Source: Poriferisodalis sp964484385 (GTDB lineage: Bacteria; Actinomycetota; Acidimicrobiia; Acidimicrobiales; Poriferisodalaceae). Taken from it: DNA of 33,735 nt. The DNA lies in contig CAZAFV010000032.1 of NCBI GenBank assembly GCA_964484385.1, positions 1 to 33,735 on the forward strand. Reading direction: 5' to 3'. Positions 6,741 through 13,940 of this stretch are shown here, piece by piece (position 1 is the stretch's first letter; each line of letters opens with the position of its first letter). Below the pieces are notes generated by a model that saw only the letters and a list, made by a program, of their open reading frames with translations, did no database searches and had not been told where the DNA came from. Position numbers and translations under genes: made by a program.

Positions 6741-7910
6741 TCACTCGTCGTGGCCGATGAGCGACGCGCCCGCCGCTGGCTGCGACAGCCAAATATCTGC
6801 GTCGAGCCCGTATGCAGCCCGGTATCGGTCGCGCACCGCGCGTGTGAAGACTTCTGCCGCCTCAGCTTCCACGAGCGCCACGGCACAGCCGGCGAAGCCG
6901 CCGCCGGTCATGCGAGCGCCCCGGCAGCCGGGGAGGGACTGTGCGATCCCCACCATGGCATCGAGCGCCGGACCCGAGACCTCGTAGTCGTCGCGCAGGC
7001 TGGCATGGCTTGCGTTCATGAGATCGCCGAGGGCGTCAGCGTCTCCTGAGTCCATTGCGCGCGCGGCTGCCAGCGTCCGCTCGTTCTCGGTGATGACGTG
7101 CCGCGCCCGGCGGCGCTCGGTCATGAGATCGGGTGGCATGTGCTCGATCGCATCCAGATGAGCGTCTCGCAGCGCATCGGTGGCGAGCCAGTCTGCCGCG
7201 CGAGCGCAGGCGGCACGCCGGTCGGCGTACGCGGAATCGACCAGTTCCCGGCGCGTCATCGTGTCCAAGATCGCGATGACGGATCCGTCCACGAGTCGCT
7301 GCGGCTCGATGTCGAGCGACCGGCAATCGATCAACGAGGCGTGCCCCTCTACTGCGCTCGCGCAGATGAGCGGATCCATGATCCCGCACGGCATGCCGAC
7401 CACCTCGTTCTCGACGCGCTGGCACAGCTGGGCCGTCGCCACGGCATCCCAGCTCTCGCCTGCAAGGTGCAGCAGTGCCGCCGCCATGGCGACCTCCAAT
7501 GCCGCCGAAGACGACAAGCTCGCGCCGATCGGGACATCGGTGGCAACCGAACATCGCCACGGATCAATAGCGATTCCGCAACCAGCGAGCAGTTGACTCA
7601 CGCCGAAGACATAGGCGTCCCAGTGCGTCGCATCGATCTGATCTCGCTGGTGATCGAGCGTTGCTTCGCCGAAGTGCTCAGACACGACGGTGCTGACGAC
7701 GTCACGGCCAGAGCGGTCACGTTGCGCTCGGCTCAACGCAACCACCGTGTCGAATTCGATCGCCATCGGCAGCACGAACCCGCCGTTGTAGTCGGTGTGC
7801 TCGCCGACCAGATTGACCCGTCCGGGTGCCCTGCTGACCACAGCGGGCGCGCCCCACCTTTCGCGATGCAGCGCGACGGCGCGCTCAGCCGCTGGTGCTC
7901 GATTTGTCAC
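6741..7910 (-). CDS. galK: Galactokinase
   Basis: A 389-residue GHMP-family kinase that phosphorylates galactose to galactose-1-phosphate with ATP. The galactokinase signature GRVNLVGEHTDYNGGFVLP begins at residue 30. The GHMP ATP-binding motif DVPIGASLSSSAALEVA lies near 125-141. The C-terminal GHMP motif is seen as ARMTGGGFAGCAVALV. The start is GTG 7910, which overlaps the stop of the upstream lacI gene as GTGA, a 4-nt overlap that implies translational coupling. The regulator and kinase therefore form one minus-strand operon, divergent from the glycosidase and transport operon. The identification is firm; the only unusual point is the absence of galT from the neighbourhood. Confidence 0.95.
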   Translation of the reverse strand: MTNRAPAAERAVALHRERWGAPAVVSRAPGRVNLVGEHTDYNGGFVLPMAIEFDTVVALSRAQRDRSGRDVVSTVVSEHFGEATLDHQRDQIDATHWDAYVFGVSQLLAGCGIAIDPWRCSVATDVPIGASLSSSAALEVAMAAALLHLAGESWDAVATAQLCQRVENEVVGMPCGIMDPLICASAVEGHASLIDCRSLDIEPQRLVDGSVIAILDTMTRRELVDSAYADRRAACARAADWLATDALRDAHLDAIEHMPPDLMTERRRARHVITENERTLAAARAMDSGDADALGDLMNASHASLRDDYEVSGPALDAMVGIAQSLPGCRGARMTGGGFAGCAVALVEAEAAEVFTRAVRDRYRAAYGLDADIWLSQPAAGASLIGHDE

Positions 7911-8905
7911 GCCGACTCGCGGGCCACCAATTCGACGGGCAGCACCACGGGCGGCCGCCGCTGCGCTGGCGCATCGATCAAGTCACCGAGCGCGGCGACG
8001 GCTTCGTTGCTAAGCCGGCCGCGGTCGAGCCGGATGGTGGTGAGCGCCGGTGTGATGTAGGTGCTCATCTCGATGTCGTCACAGCCCACCACGGCGATGT
8101 CGTCTGGCACGCGTCGGCCGCTCGCGGCGGCGGCACGCATCGCACCGATGGCCACGAGGTCGTTGTAGGCGAATATGCCGTCGAGGTCGGGCATCAGCGA
8201 CAGCAGCTCCGCAAAGCCCGCTTCGCCTCCCCTCACCGTCGGGTCGGCCTCTGCGGTCACGGCGGGCAGATGATCGCCGTCGGCCTCGGTCAAGGCCGCG
8301 ACGAATCCGCGTTCTCGATGGCGCCGCCGGGGGGGCGAGACCGTGGCACTGATGACACCCATGCGACGACGGCCAACGCTGAGCAGGTGTTGTGCTGCGA
8401 GGCGCCCGCCTTCGGCAAGGTCGAACAGCACGCAAGCCACGTTGGGCGCTTCGACCAGGTCGTCCACGACCACGATCGGCAGCCCACGCCGCCCGTAGTC
8501 GGTGAGCTGATCGATCGAGTCCAGCGCAGGAAAGACAATGACGCCGTCCACGGCGCGGGCCCAGAACGATCGGAGCACCTCTGCCTGCCGATCAGGATCG
8601 CTGCCGGTGCTGGCGAAGAACATCGTTTGGCCGGCTTCGCGAGCACGGTGCTGGATGCCTTCAGCGAGCGCCGGAAAGAACGGGTCGGTCATGTCGCCGC
8701 CTACCAGGCCGACGGTGCCGCTCCGCTTCGTGATCAGCGCCCTGGCGACCATGTTGGGCCGGTAGCGGAGCTCCTCGATGGCCGCCAGAACCTTCTTGCG
8801 GGTCTCGGGGCTGTAGCCCCCTTCGTCGTTGACCACGCGCGAGACGGTCCGCGGCGAGACGCCGACCTTGCCGGCCACGTCGTGAAGAGTTGCTTCCCTG
8901 TCCAT
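7907..8905 (-). CDS. LacI family transcriptional regulator of the galactoside locus
   Basis: A 332-residue LacI/GalR-type repressor. The N-terminal helix-turn-helix (about 6-25) reads TLHDVAGKVGVSPRTVSRVV, followed by the hinge-helix region near RYRPNMVARAL. The periplasmic-binding-like effector domain continues to the C-terminus. ATG 8905 is chosen because GGGAGG lies just upstream; an in-frame ATG at 8923 has no Shine-Dalgarno. The gene is divergent from the GH4/ABC operon. The 189-nt intergenic region contains a three-copy palindromic operator array over that operon's promoter, so this protein very probably represses it in response to an alpha-galactoside or galactose. The effector is inferred from context. 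Confidence 0.92.
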   Translation of the reverse strand: MDREATLHDVAGKVGVSPRTVSRVVNDEGGYSPETRKKVLAAIEELRYRPNMVARALITKRSGTVGLVGGDMTDPFFPALAEGIQHRAREAGQTMFFASTGSDPDRQAEVLRSFWARAVDGVIVFPALDSIDQLTDYGRRGLPIVVVDDLVEAPNVACVLFDLAEGGRLAAQHLLSVGRRRMGVISATVSPPRRRHRERGFVAALTEADGDHLPAVTAEADPTVRGGEAGFAELLSLMPDLDGIFAYNDLVAIGAMRAAAASGRRVPDDIAVVGCDDIEMSTYITPALTTIRLDRGRLSNEAVAALGDLIDAPAQRRPPVVLPVELVARESA

Positions 8906-9026
8906 GATCCTCCCGATCGCCATTCGCCGGCCGGCGTTGGCTCTCGGTTCGTGCGCCGCAACTGGTGGTGCGCGCTCCCCGCACGAACCTACTTGCTGAG
9001 CTGATTCTGGCCCAGTCTTGCGCCAT

Positions 9027-9059
9027 CGTTGACGTCAACGTTGACGCCAACGTTGACGT
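9027..9059. promoter_or_regulatory. Triple tandem LacI-type operator array
   Basis: A 12-bp unit is repeated almost three times: CGTTGACGTCAA, CGTTGACGCCAA and CGTTGACGTATG (9027, 9039, 9051). The repeats create overlapping palindromes: CGTTGACGTCAACG (9027-9040, perfect), CGTCAACGTTGACG (9033-9046, perfect), and ACGCCAACGTTGACGT (9044-9059, one mismatched pair). Perfectly symmetric sites with a central CG are typical of LacI-family operators, and a LacI gene is divergent from here. The array overlaps the -35 and spacer of the promoter at 9041-9069. Confidence 0.75.
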
Positions 9060-9069
9060 ATGCTATTCT
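9041..9069 (+). promoter_or_regulatory. Promoter of the GH4/ABC operon
   Basis: TTGACG (9041-9046), a 17-nt spacer and TATTCT (9064-9069) form a near-consensus housekeeping-sigma promoter. The predicted start is near 9076, leaving a leader of about 19 nt with an AGGGGGGC ribosome binding site before ATG 9095. Operators cover the -35, so repression by steric block is likely. Confidence 0.7.
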
Positions 9070-9094
9070 GGCCTGCGAACGACCAGGGGGGCAG

Positions 9095-10450
9095 ATGGTC
9101 GCAGTCGCATTCGTCGGAGCGGGGAGCACGGTGTTCTCCCGCAATCTGATGAGCGATCTCCTCGCGTATGACGACCTGCGTGACGAACTGGACATCCGAC
9201 TCCACGACATCAATCGCGAGCGACTGCGAACGTCGGAGATCGTCGGGCACCGGTTGGTGGCGGCGCGGGGCGCACGCGCCAAGCTCTTGGCCACGACGGA
9301 TCTGCGTGCTGCGGTCGAAGACGCCGACTTCGTCATCACGATGTTCCAGATCGGCGGGTTCGAGCCGGCGACCGTCCAAGACTTCGACTTGCCGGAGCGA
9401 TACGGGCTGACCCAGACGATCGCAGACACCATCGGCATCGGCGGCATCATGCGCGGGCTGCGGACGGTGCCCGCTCTGGTGGAGGTCGCCGAGGCCATGA
9501 ACGAGTTCGGCGCTGACGCGCGAATGCTGAATTACGCGAACCCGATGGCGATCAACATGTGGGGCCTGTCAGCTCTGGCAGACGTCGAGGCGTACGGGCT
9601 CTGCCACAGCGTCCCGATCACAGCGCAGCACTTGGCTGATGACCTGGGCATTCCGGCCACCGAGATGGACTACCTCGCTGCTGGCATCAACCACATGTGC
9701 TTCTTCTTGAAGCTGGAGCATCACGGCGCTGACCTGTACCCGAGGCTCCTGCAGCTCCATCGCGATCCGGAGCATGCGCCGAGACGCGGCGAGTGGGGGC
9801 TCGGCGACGCGGTCCGGTACGAGATGCTGAGACGGCTCGGTTACTTCGTGACCGAATCGAGCGAGCACTTCGCCGAGTACACCCCTTATTTCCTGAAAGC
9901 AGGGCGACCGGACCTCGTCGAGCGGTTCAAGATTCCCGTGCGGGAGTACATACGGCGCTGCGAGGAGCAGATTGCCGAATGGGAAGAACTCCGTCAGCGC
10001 CTCGAAGACCCCGACCATCCGCTGGAGATACCCGCCAGCGACGAGTACGCGCCCCAGATCATCCACAGCATCGCGACGGGCACGGAACGAGTCGTCTATG
10101 TCAATGTCGCGAACGACGGCCTGATCGACAATCTTCCTGCCGGCTGCACGGTGGAGGTGCCGGCCACCGTTGGGAACCGAGGCGTGGCGCCTCACGCAAT
10201 CGGACCGTTGCCGCCGCAGTTGGCGGCACTCATGCGAACCAACATCGGCCCGCAGCAACTCACCGTGGAAGCGCTGCGGACCGGTTGCCGCGAGCACGTG
10301 TATCACGCCGCCATGCTGGATCCCCACACAGCGGCCGAACTCGATCTCGACCAGATCTGGTCGCTGGTCGATGACCTGATCGCAGCGCACGGGGCCTACA
10401 TCCCGGAGTCGCTGCGGCAGCCGGGCTCAGGCGCAGGAGCGGTTGCGTGA
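9095..10450 (+). CDS. GH4 family glycosidase, probable alpha-galactosidase
   Basis: A 451-residue glycoside hydrolase family 4 enzyme. GH4 enzymes use NAD+ and a divalent metal and cleave by an oxidation-elimination route, in the cytoplasm. The NAD motif VGAGSTVFS starts at residue 7. NYANPMA (146-152), GLCHSV with metal ligand C170 and H171, and GINHM with H200 are the family landmarks. CHSV-type motifs are found in the alpha-galactosidase (MelA) branch, and galK, galE and a LacI regulator nearby agree with that; alpha-glucosidase or galacturonidase activity is less likely. ATG 9095 follows a strong AGGGGGG site. A longer in-frame start near 9029 would lie inside the operator and is rejected. 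The stop overlaps the next GTG (GTGA). Confidence 0.88.
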   Translation: MVAVAFVGAGSTVFSRNLMSDLLAYDDLRDELDIRLHDINRERLRTSEIVGHRLVAARGARAKLLATTDLRAAVEDADFVITMFQIGGFEPATVQDFDLPERYGLTQTIADTIGIGGIMRGLRTVPALVEVAEAMNEFGADARMLNYANPMAINMWGLSALADVEAYGLCHSVPITAQHLADDLGIPATEMDYLAAGINHMCFFLKLEHHGADLYPRLLQLHRDPEHAPRRGEWGLGDAVRYEMLRRLGYFVTESSEHFAEYTPYFLKAGRPDLVERFKIPVREYIRRCEEQIAEWEELRQRLEDPDHPLEIPASDEYAPQIIHSIATGTERVVYVNVANDGLIDNLPAGCTVEVPATVGNRGVAPHAIGPLPPQLAALMRTNIGPQQLTVEALRTGCREHVYHAAMLDPHTAAELDLDQIWSLVDDLIAAHGAYIPESLRQPGSGAGAVA

Positions 10451-11397
10451 CGTCGACAGCGGCGCCCGAGCAGGTACGGCGCCGACGCTCGCTGTTCGGG
10501 TCGGCCAGCCTGCACGGCGGCTGGCGATCCGCGTTCTGGTTCCTGCTCCCCGCGCTGGTGGGATTCGTTGCGTTCTATCTCTACCCCGCGCTGCGAGGCC
10601 TGTACATCAGCTTCACCGATTGGAACCTGATCGCCAATCAGGGCAGCTGGGTCGGCACCGACAACTACGAGCGGCTGTTCAACGATCGCCAAGTCTGGGA
10701 ATCGCTGAAGATCACGTTCAAGTACACGGTCATCAACATCGCCTCCCAGACGATCCTGGCAGTCGCCATCGCGGTCCTCATGGACCGGCTCACCAAGTCA
10801 GTCACGATCCGGGGAATCCTGCTGCTCCCTTGGCTCATCCCGAACGTGATCGTGGCGCTGCTGTGGGTCTGGATGCTCGACGGGAATCTGGGCATCGTCA
10901 ACGACTTCCTCGGACTGTTCGGGATGGACCCGGTGAGGTTCTTCACCGATACCGGCAAGGTCATTCCGAGCCTCGCGGGCATCAACACCTGGCGGCACAT
11001 GGGCTATACGGCCCTGCTGATATTCGCGGGACTGCAGACGATTCCTCGCAGTCTCTATGAGGCGGCAGCGGTGGACGGTGCTTCGGAGCGCCAGATGTTC
11101 CGTGACATCACGATCCCGCTGCTGCGCCCAATTCTGGCGCTGGTGCTGGTGATCACCATCGTCGGCTCGCTGCAGGTGTTCGACACGGTGTTCGTGGCTA
11201 CTGGCGGATTCGGCGGCCAGCCCGGCGGTCCAGCCAATGCCAGCCGGGTGATCTACCTGTACATCTACCAGAACGCATTCGACTTCAACCAGCTCGGATA
11301 CGCGGCCACCATCTCGGTACTGCTGGTCGCGATCCTGCTCACGGTCACCTACCTGCAGCTCAAGCTCCTGCGGGCCGGCGAGAGCGACTTGGCATGA
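10447..11397 (+). CDS. Sugar ABC transporter permease, MalF-like
   Basis: A 316-residue inner-membrane permease of the CUT1 carbohydrate uptake family, with about six membrane segments beginning near residue 28. The cytoplasmic EAA loop that docks on the ATPase is at 205-213 (EAAAVDGAS) and continues through a conserved IPLLRP segment. GTG 10447 overlaps the GH4 stop by 4 nt, and the next permease ATG overlaps its own stop by 4 nt, so the three cistrons are translationally coupled. With its partner it should form the translocation pore for an alpha-galactoside. Confidence 0.93.
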   Translation: MTSTAAPEQVRRRRSLFGSASLHGGWRSAFWFLLPALVGFVAFYLYPALRGLYISFTDWNLIANQGSWVGTDNYERLFNDRQVWESLKITFKYTVINIASQTILAVAIAVLMDRLTKSVTIRGILLLPWLIPNVIVALLWVWMLDGNLGIVNDFLGLFGMDPVRFFTDTGKVIPSLAGINTWRHMGYTALLIFAGLQTIPRSLYEAAAVDGASERQMFRDITIPLLRPILALVLVITIVGSLQVFDTVFVATGGFGGQPGGPANASRVIYLYIYQNAFDFNQLGYAATISVLLVAILLTVTYLQLKLLRAGESDLA

Positions 11398-12383
11398 CGG
11401 CTTCCGCGCCCGGCCCGGCAGACGTGAACGCCGCTCGCGCGTCGGACGAGACCACCCACGATGCGTCGTCCGCGGCTCGACCGCAGCCATCGGCCCGGCT
11501 TCGCAAGCCGCGCATCGGGCGCGCGGCTGCGTGGACTTTCATGGCGGCGATCCTGGTCATCAGCGTGTTTCCCTTCTGGTGGGCGCTGCGAACGGGGCTT
11601 TCCACCAACGGCGATCTCTTCGCCGGCGAACAGAGCTTGCTCCCAGTTGGTTACACCGACAACAACTTTGAGCGCGTGCTCGGCACGGCGAGCGACGAAG
11701 AGATCCTCGAGAGCCTGGGCCGGGAGAACACGGGGTCGTTCGACTTCCTGCAGTCGTTGCAGGTCAGCGTCATCGTCTCGACTGCCGTGACAGTCGGGCA
11801 GGTGGTGTTCTCGGCAATGGCGGCCTATGCGTTCGCTCGCATGCGATTTCGGGGCCGCGACAAGCTCTTCTTCCTGTTCCTCAGTGGGTTGATGATCCCG
11901 CCGATCTTCACGCTCATTCCCAATCTGATCCTGGTCAAGAACCTGGGTTGGCTGAACAGCTATCTCGGCATCATTGCGCCCTTCTTCCTGATGACGCCGT
12001 TCGCGGTGTTCTTCCTGCGCCAGTTCTTCCTGGGCATCAGCCGCGAGGTAGAGGAGGCGGCTTTGCTCGACGGCGCCGGCCACTTCAGGACGTTCTTCGG
12101 AATCATCGTGCCGATGAGCGCCGCTCCGCTCGCGACGCTGTCGATCCTCACCTACATCACCGCGTGGAACGAATTCCTCTGGCCCTTAGTGGTGGCCAGG
12201 GACCCAGCGCGCCAGCCGCTCACCGTGGCACTGGGACAGTTCACGGCCCAGCAGCCGGGGACCTCCCCGGACTGGTCGGGCCTGATGGCGGGCACCTTGC
12301 TCGCCGCCCTGCCGATCATCGTCATCTTTCTGGCTTTCGGCCGGAAGGTCGTCGACTCGATCGGCTTCTCGGGGATCAAGTGA
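11394..12383 (+). CDS. Sugar ABC transporter permease, MalG-like
   Basis: A 329-residue CUT1 permease that pairs with the MalF-like protein. A long hydrophilic N-terminus (about 1-42) precedes the first membrane segment (about 43-63). The EAA loop is EEAALLDGA (220-228). The C-terminal region TAWNEFLWPLVVARDPARQP is typical of MalG-type proteins. The ATG at 11394 overlaps the upstream stop. The codon at 12186-12188 is TTA, the only in-frame TTA leucine codon I noticed in the window's genes. A 61-nt gap with a hairpin separates it from the binding-protein gene. Confidence 0.93.
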   Translation: MTASAPGPADVNAARASDETTHDASSAARPQPSARLRKPRIGRAAAWTFMAAILVISVFPFWWALRTGLSTNGDLFAGEQSLLPVGYTDNNFERVLGTASDEEILESLGRENTGSFDFLQSLQVSVIVSTAVTVGQVVFSAMAAYAFARMRFRGRDKLFFLFLSGLMIPPIFTLIPNLILVKNLGWLNSYLGIIAPFFLMTPFAVFFLRQFFLGISREVEEAALLDGAGHFRTFFGIIVPMSAAPLATLSILTYITAWNEFLWPLVVARDPARQPLTVALGQFTAQQPGTSPDWSGLMAGTLLAALPIIVIFLAFGRKVVDSIGFSGIK

Positions 12384-12409
12384 TCCCCACCGAAAACCGG
12401 GGACCCGCC

Positions 12410-12444
12410 CAGGGTCGCCGCCGACTCCTGGGAGGGAGACCCTG
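12410..12444 (+). promoter_or_regulatory. Intercistronic hairpin before the binding-protein gene
   Basis: The 7-bp inverted repeat CAGGGTC (12410-12416) and GACCCTG (12438-12444) ends directly at the ATG of the binding-protein gene and encloses its GGGAGGGA ribosome binding site in the loop. It may tune translation or protect the 5' end of a processed message. It is one of two such arrangements in this operon. Confidence 0.4.
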
Positions 12445-13845
12445 ATGTCCAAAGCACTCTGGAGACTGCTCGCAGTCCTGTTTGCCTGTTCGCTCATTGC
12501 AGCGGCATGCGGAGGTGATGACGACGCCGATGCCGATGCACCCGCGGCGACGGAGGCGCCATCGGACGGCGATGACATGACCGATGAGGCAGTCAGCATC
12601 GAATACTGGCTCTGGGATGGCAACCAGCAGCCCTACTACGAGCAGTGCGCTGCGGACTTCGAGGCGGCCAACCCTGGCATCGATGTCGAGATCACCCAAT
12701 TCGGCTGGGGCGACTACTGGACCAACGTCACGGCAGGCTTCGCCTCCGGCTCGGGCCCCGATGTCTTCACCGACCACCTCGCTCGCTACCCCGAGTTCGT
12801 GGCCAGCGGCGTGCTGGTCCCGCTCAACGACTTCGTCGACCGTGACGGCGTCGATGCCGGCGCCTACTTCCCTGGCCTCGCCGAGCTGTGGGTCGACAAC
12901 AACGGAAGCCGCTACGGCCTGCCCAAGGACTTCGACACGATTGCCCTCGTGATGAACGCCGCGCATGTCGCCGACGCAGGGCTGAGTGCCGCCGACTTCG
13001 CTGGCGCCGAGTGGAATCCTGACGACGGCGGCTCGTTCGGCGAGCTCATCCGTCGACTGAGTGTCGATGCCAACGGCAACACCGGCGACTCGCCGGACTT
13101 CGACCCGGACAATGTCGAGGTCTACGGCCTCGGCCTCGAGGGGAACTTTGGCGCATTCGGCCAGACGACGTTCTCCGCCTTCGCCGCCTCGACAGGTTTC
13201 GAATTCCTCGACGTCAATCCGTTCGGCGACTCTGCGAACTATGACGACCCGCGCCTCGCGGCCACCATCGACTGGTTCGCCCGCATGATCGAGGCCGGCT
13301 ACGTGGTGCCGATCGAGGATGTCGAATCGCTCGGCGGCACCACCGTGTTCCAGAACGGCTCTGCCGCGGTCATGGCCGACGGCTCGTGGAAGATCGGCAC
13401 CTACATCGGTGCCGACACCCCCTTCGATGTCGAATTCGCTCCGCTTCCGGTTGGGCCGAGCGGCTCGCGCGCTTCGATGTTCAACGGCCTGGCTGACTCG
13501 ATCAACACAAACTCCGAGCACCAAGAAGAGGCTTGGCAATGGGTGAAGCACATGGCGTCGGCTGAATGCCAGAACGTCATCGGCGAGGGAGCGGTGGTGT
13601 TCCCGGCGATTCCGTCGGCTGCGGACATTGCCATCGCCGCGCACCAGAGCAACGGAGTCGACGTCACGGCGTTCACCGTCCATGTCGACGAAGGCACCAC
13701 GTTCTTGTTCCCCATAACGGACAGCGCCAGCCAGATCGAGGCCATCGTGGGCCCGGCCATGCAGGAGATCCTGCGCGGACAGGTCGATGCCGCGGAGCGA
13801 CTCGGCCAGGTGTCTGACGAGGTCAACGCCGTTCTCGGCTCCTGA
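12445..13845 (+). CDS. Extracellular solute-binding lipoprotein (sugar ABC transporter)
   Basis: A 466-residue family 1 solute-binding protein. A lipoprotein signal peptide with the lipobox LIAAAC puts the lipidated cysteine at residue 22. An acidic, alanine-rich tether follows (about 23-50), and the mature domain starts near VSIEYWLWDG. The ligand-binding fold includes FEAANPGIDVEITQFGWGDY near the N-terminus and the typical SAAVMADGSWKIG segment later. It would capture the sugar outside the membrane and hand it to the two permeases. The neighbouring GH4 and galK suggest an alpha-galactoside such as melibiose or raffinose; that is an inference from context. A Shine-Dalgarno (GGAGG) lies 9 nt before ATG 12445, within a hairpin loop. 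Confidence 0.92.
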   Translation: MSKALWRLLAVLFACSLIAAACGGDDDADADAPAATEAPSDGDDMTDEAVSIEYWLWDGNQQPYYEQCAADFEAANPGIDVEITQFGWGDYWTNVTAGFASGSGPDVFTDHLARYPEFVASGVLVPLNDFVDRDGVDAGAYFPGLAELWVDNNGSRYGLPKDFDTIALVMNAAHVADAGLSAADFAGAEWNPDDGGSFGELIRRLSVDANGNTGDSPDFDPDNVEVYGLGLEGNFGAFGQTTFSAFAASTGFEFLDVNPFGDSANYDDPRLAATIDWFARMIEAGYVVPIEDVESLGGTTVFQNGSAAVMADGSWKIGTYIGADTPFDVEFAPLPVGPSGSRASMFNGLADSINTNSEHQEEAWQWVKHMASAECQNVIGEGAVVFPAIPSAADIAIAAHQSNGVDVTAFTVHVDEGTTFLFPITDSASQIEAIVGPAMQEILRGQVDAAERLGQVSDEVNAVLGS

Positions 13846-13866
13846 CAGGCGCCCTTCCAACTGGTC

Positions 13867-13940
13867 CCGGATCGGAGGCGCTGGTGATGTCGAGGAAGTC
13901 CCTCCTGGAGACCTCGGCGCGCCAGCTGCCTCCGATCCGG
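13867..13940 (+). repeat. Strong inverted repeat covering the start of the FG-GAP lipoprotein gene
   Basis: Arms CCGGATCGGAGGC (13867-13879) and GCCTCCGATCCGG (13928-13940) are perfectly complementary over 13 bp. After a small internal loop the stem extends by CTGGTG (13881-13886) against CGCCAG (13920-13925), with one G-T pair. The GGAGG ribosome binding site (13874-13878) and the GTG start (13884) are both inside the stem. The right arm is in coding sequence. This could repress translation initiation unless it is opened. Confidence 0.65.

Noticed and set aside
9027..9059. CRISPR-like array
   Set aside because: The repeats are 12 bp, directly abutting and palindromic, with no spacers; they are operators.
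9029..9094. Longer N-terminus of the GH4 enzyme starting near 9029
   Set aside because: This start lies inside the operator array and upstream of the predicted transcript start; the NAD-binding motif begins properly from ATG 9095.
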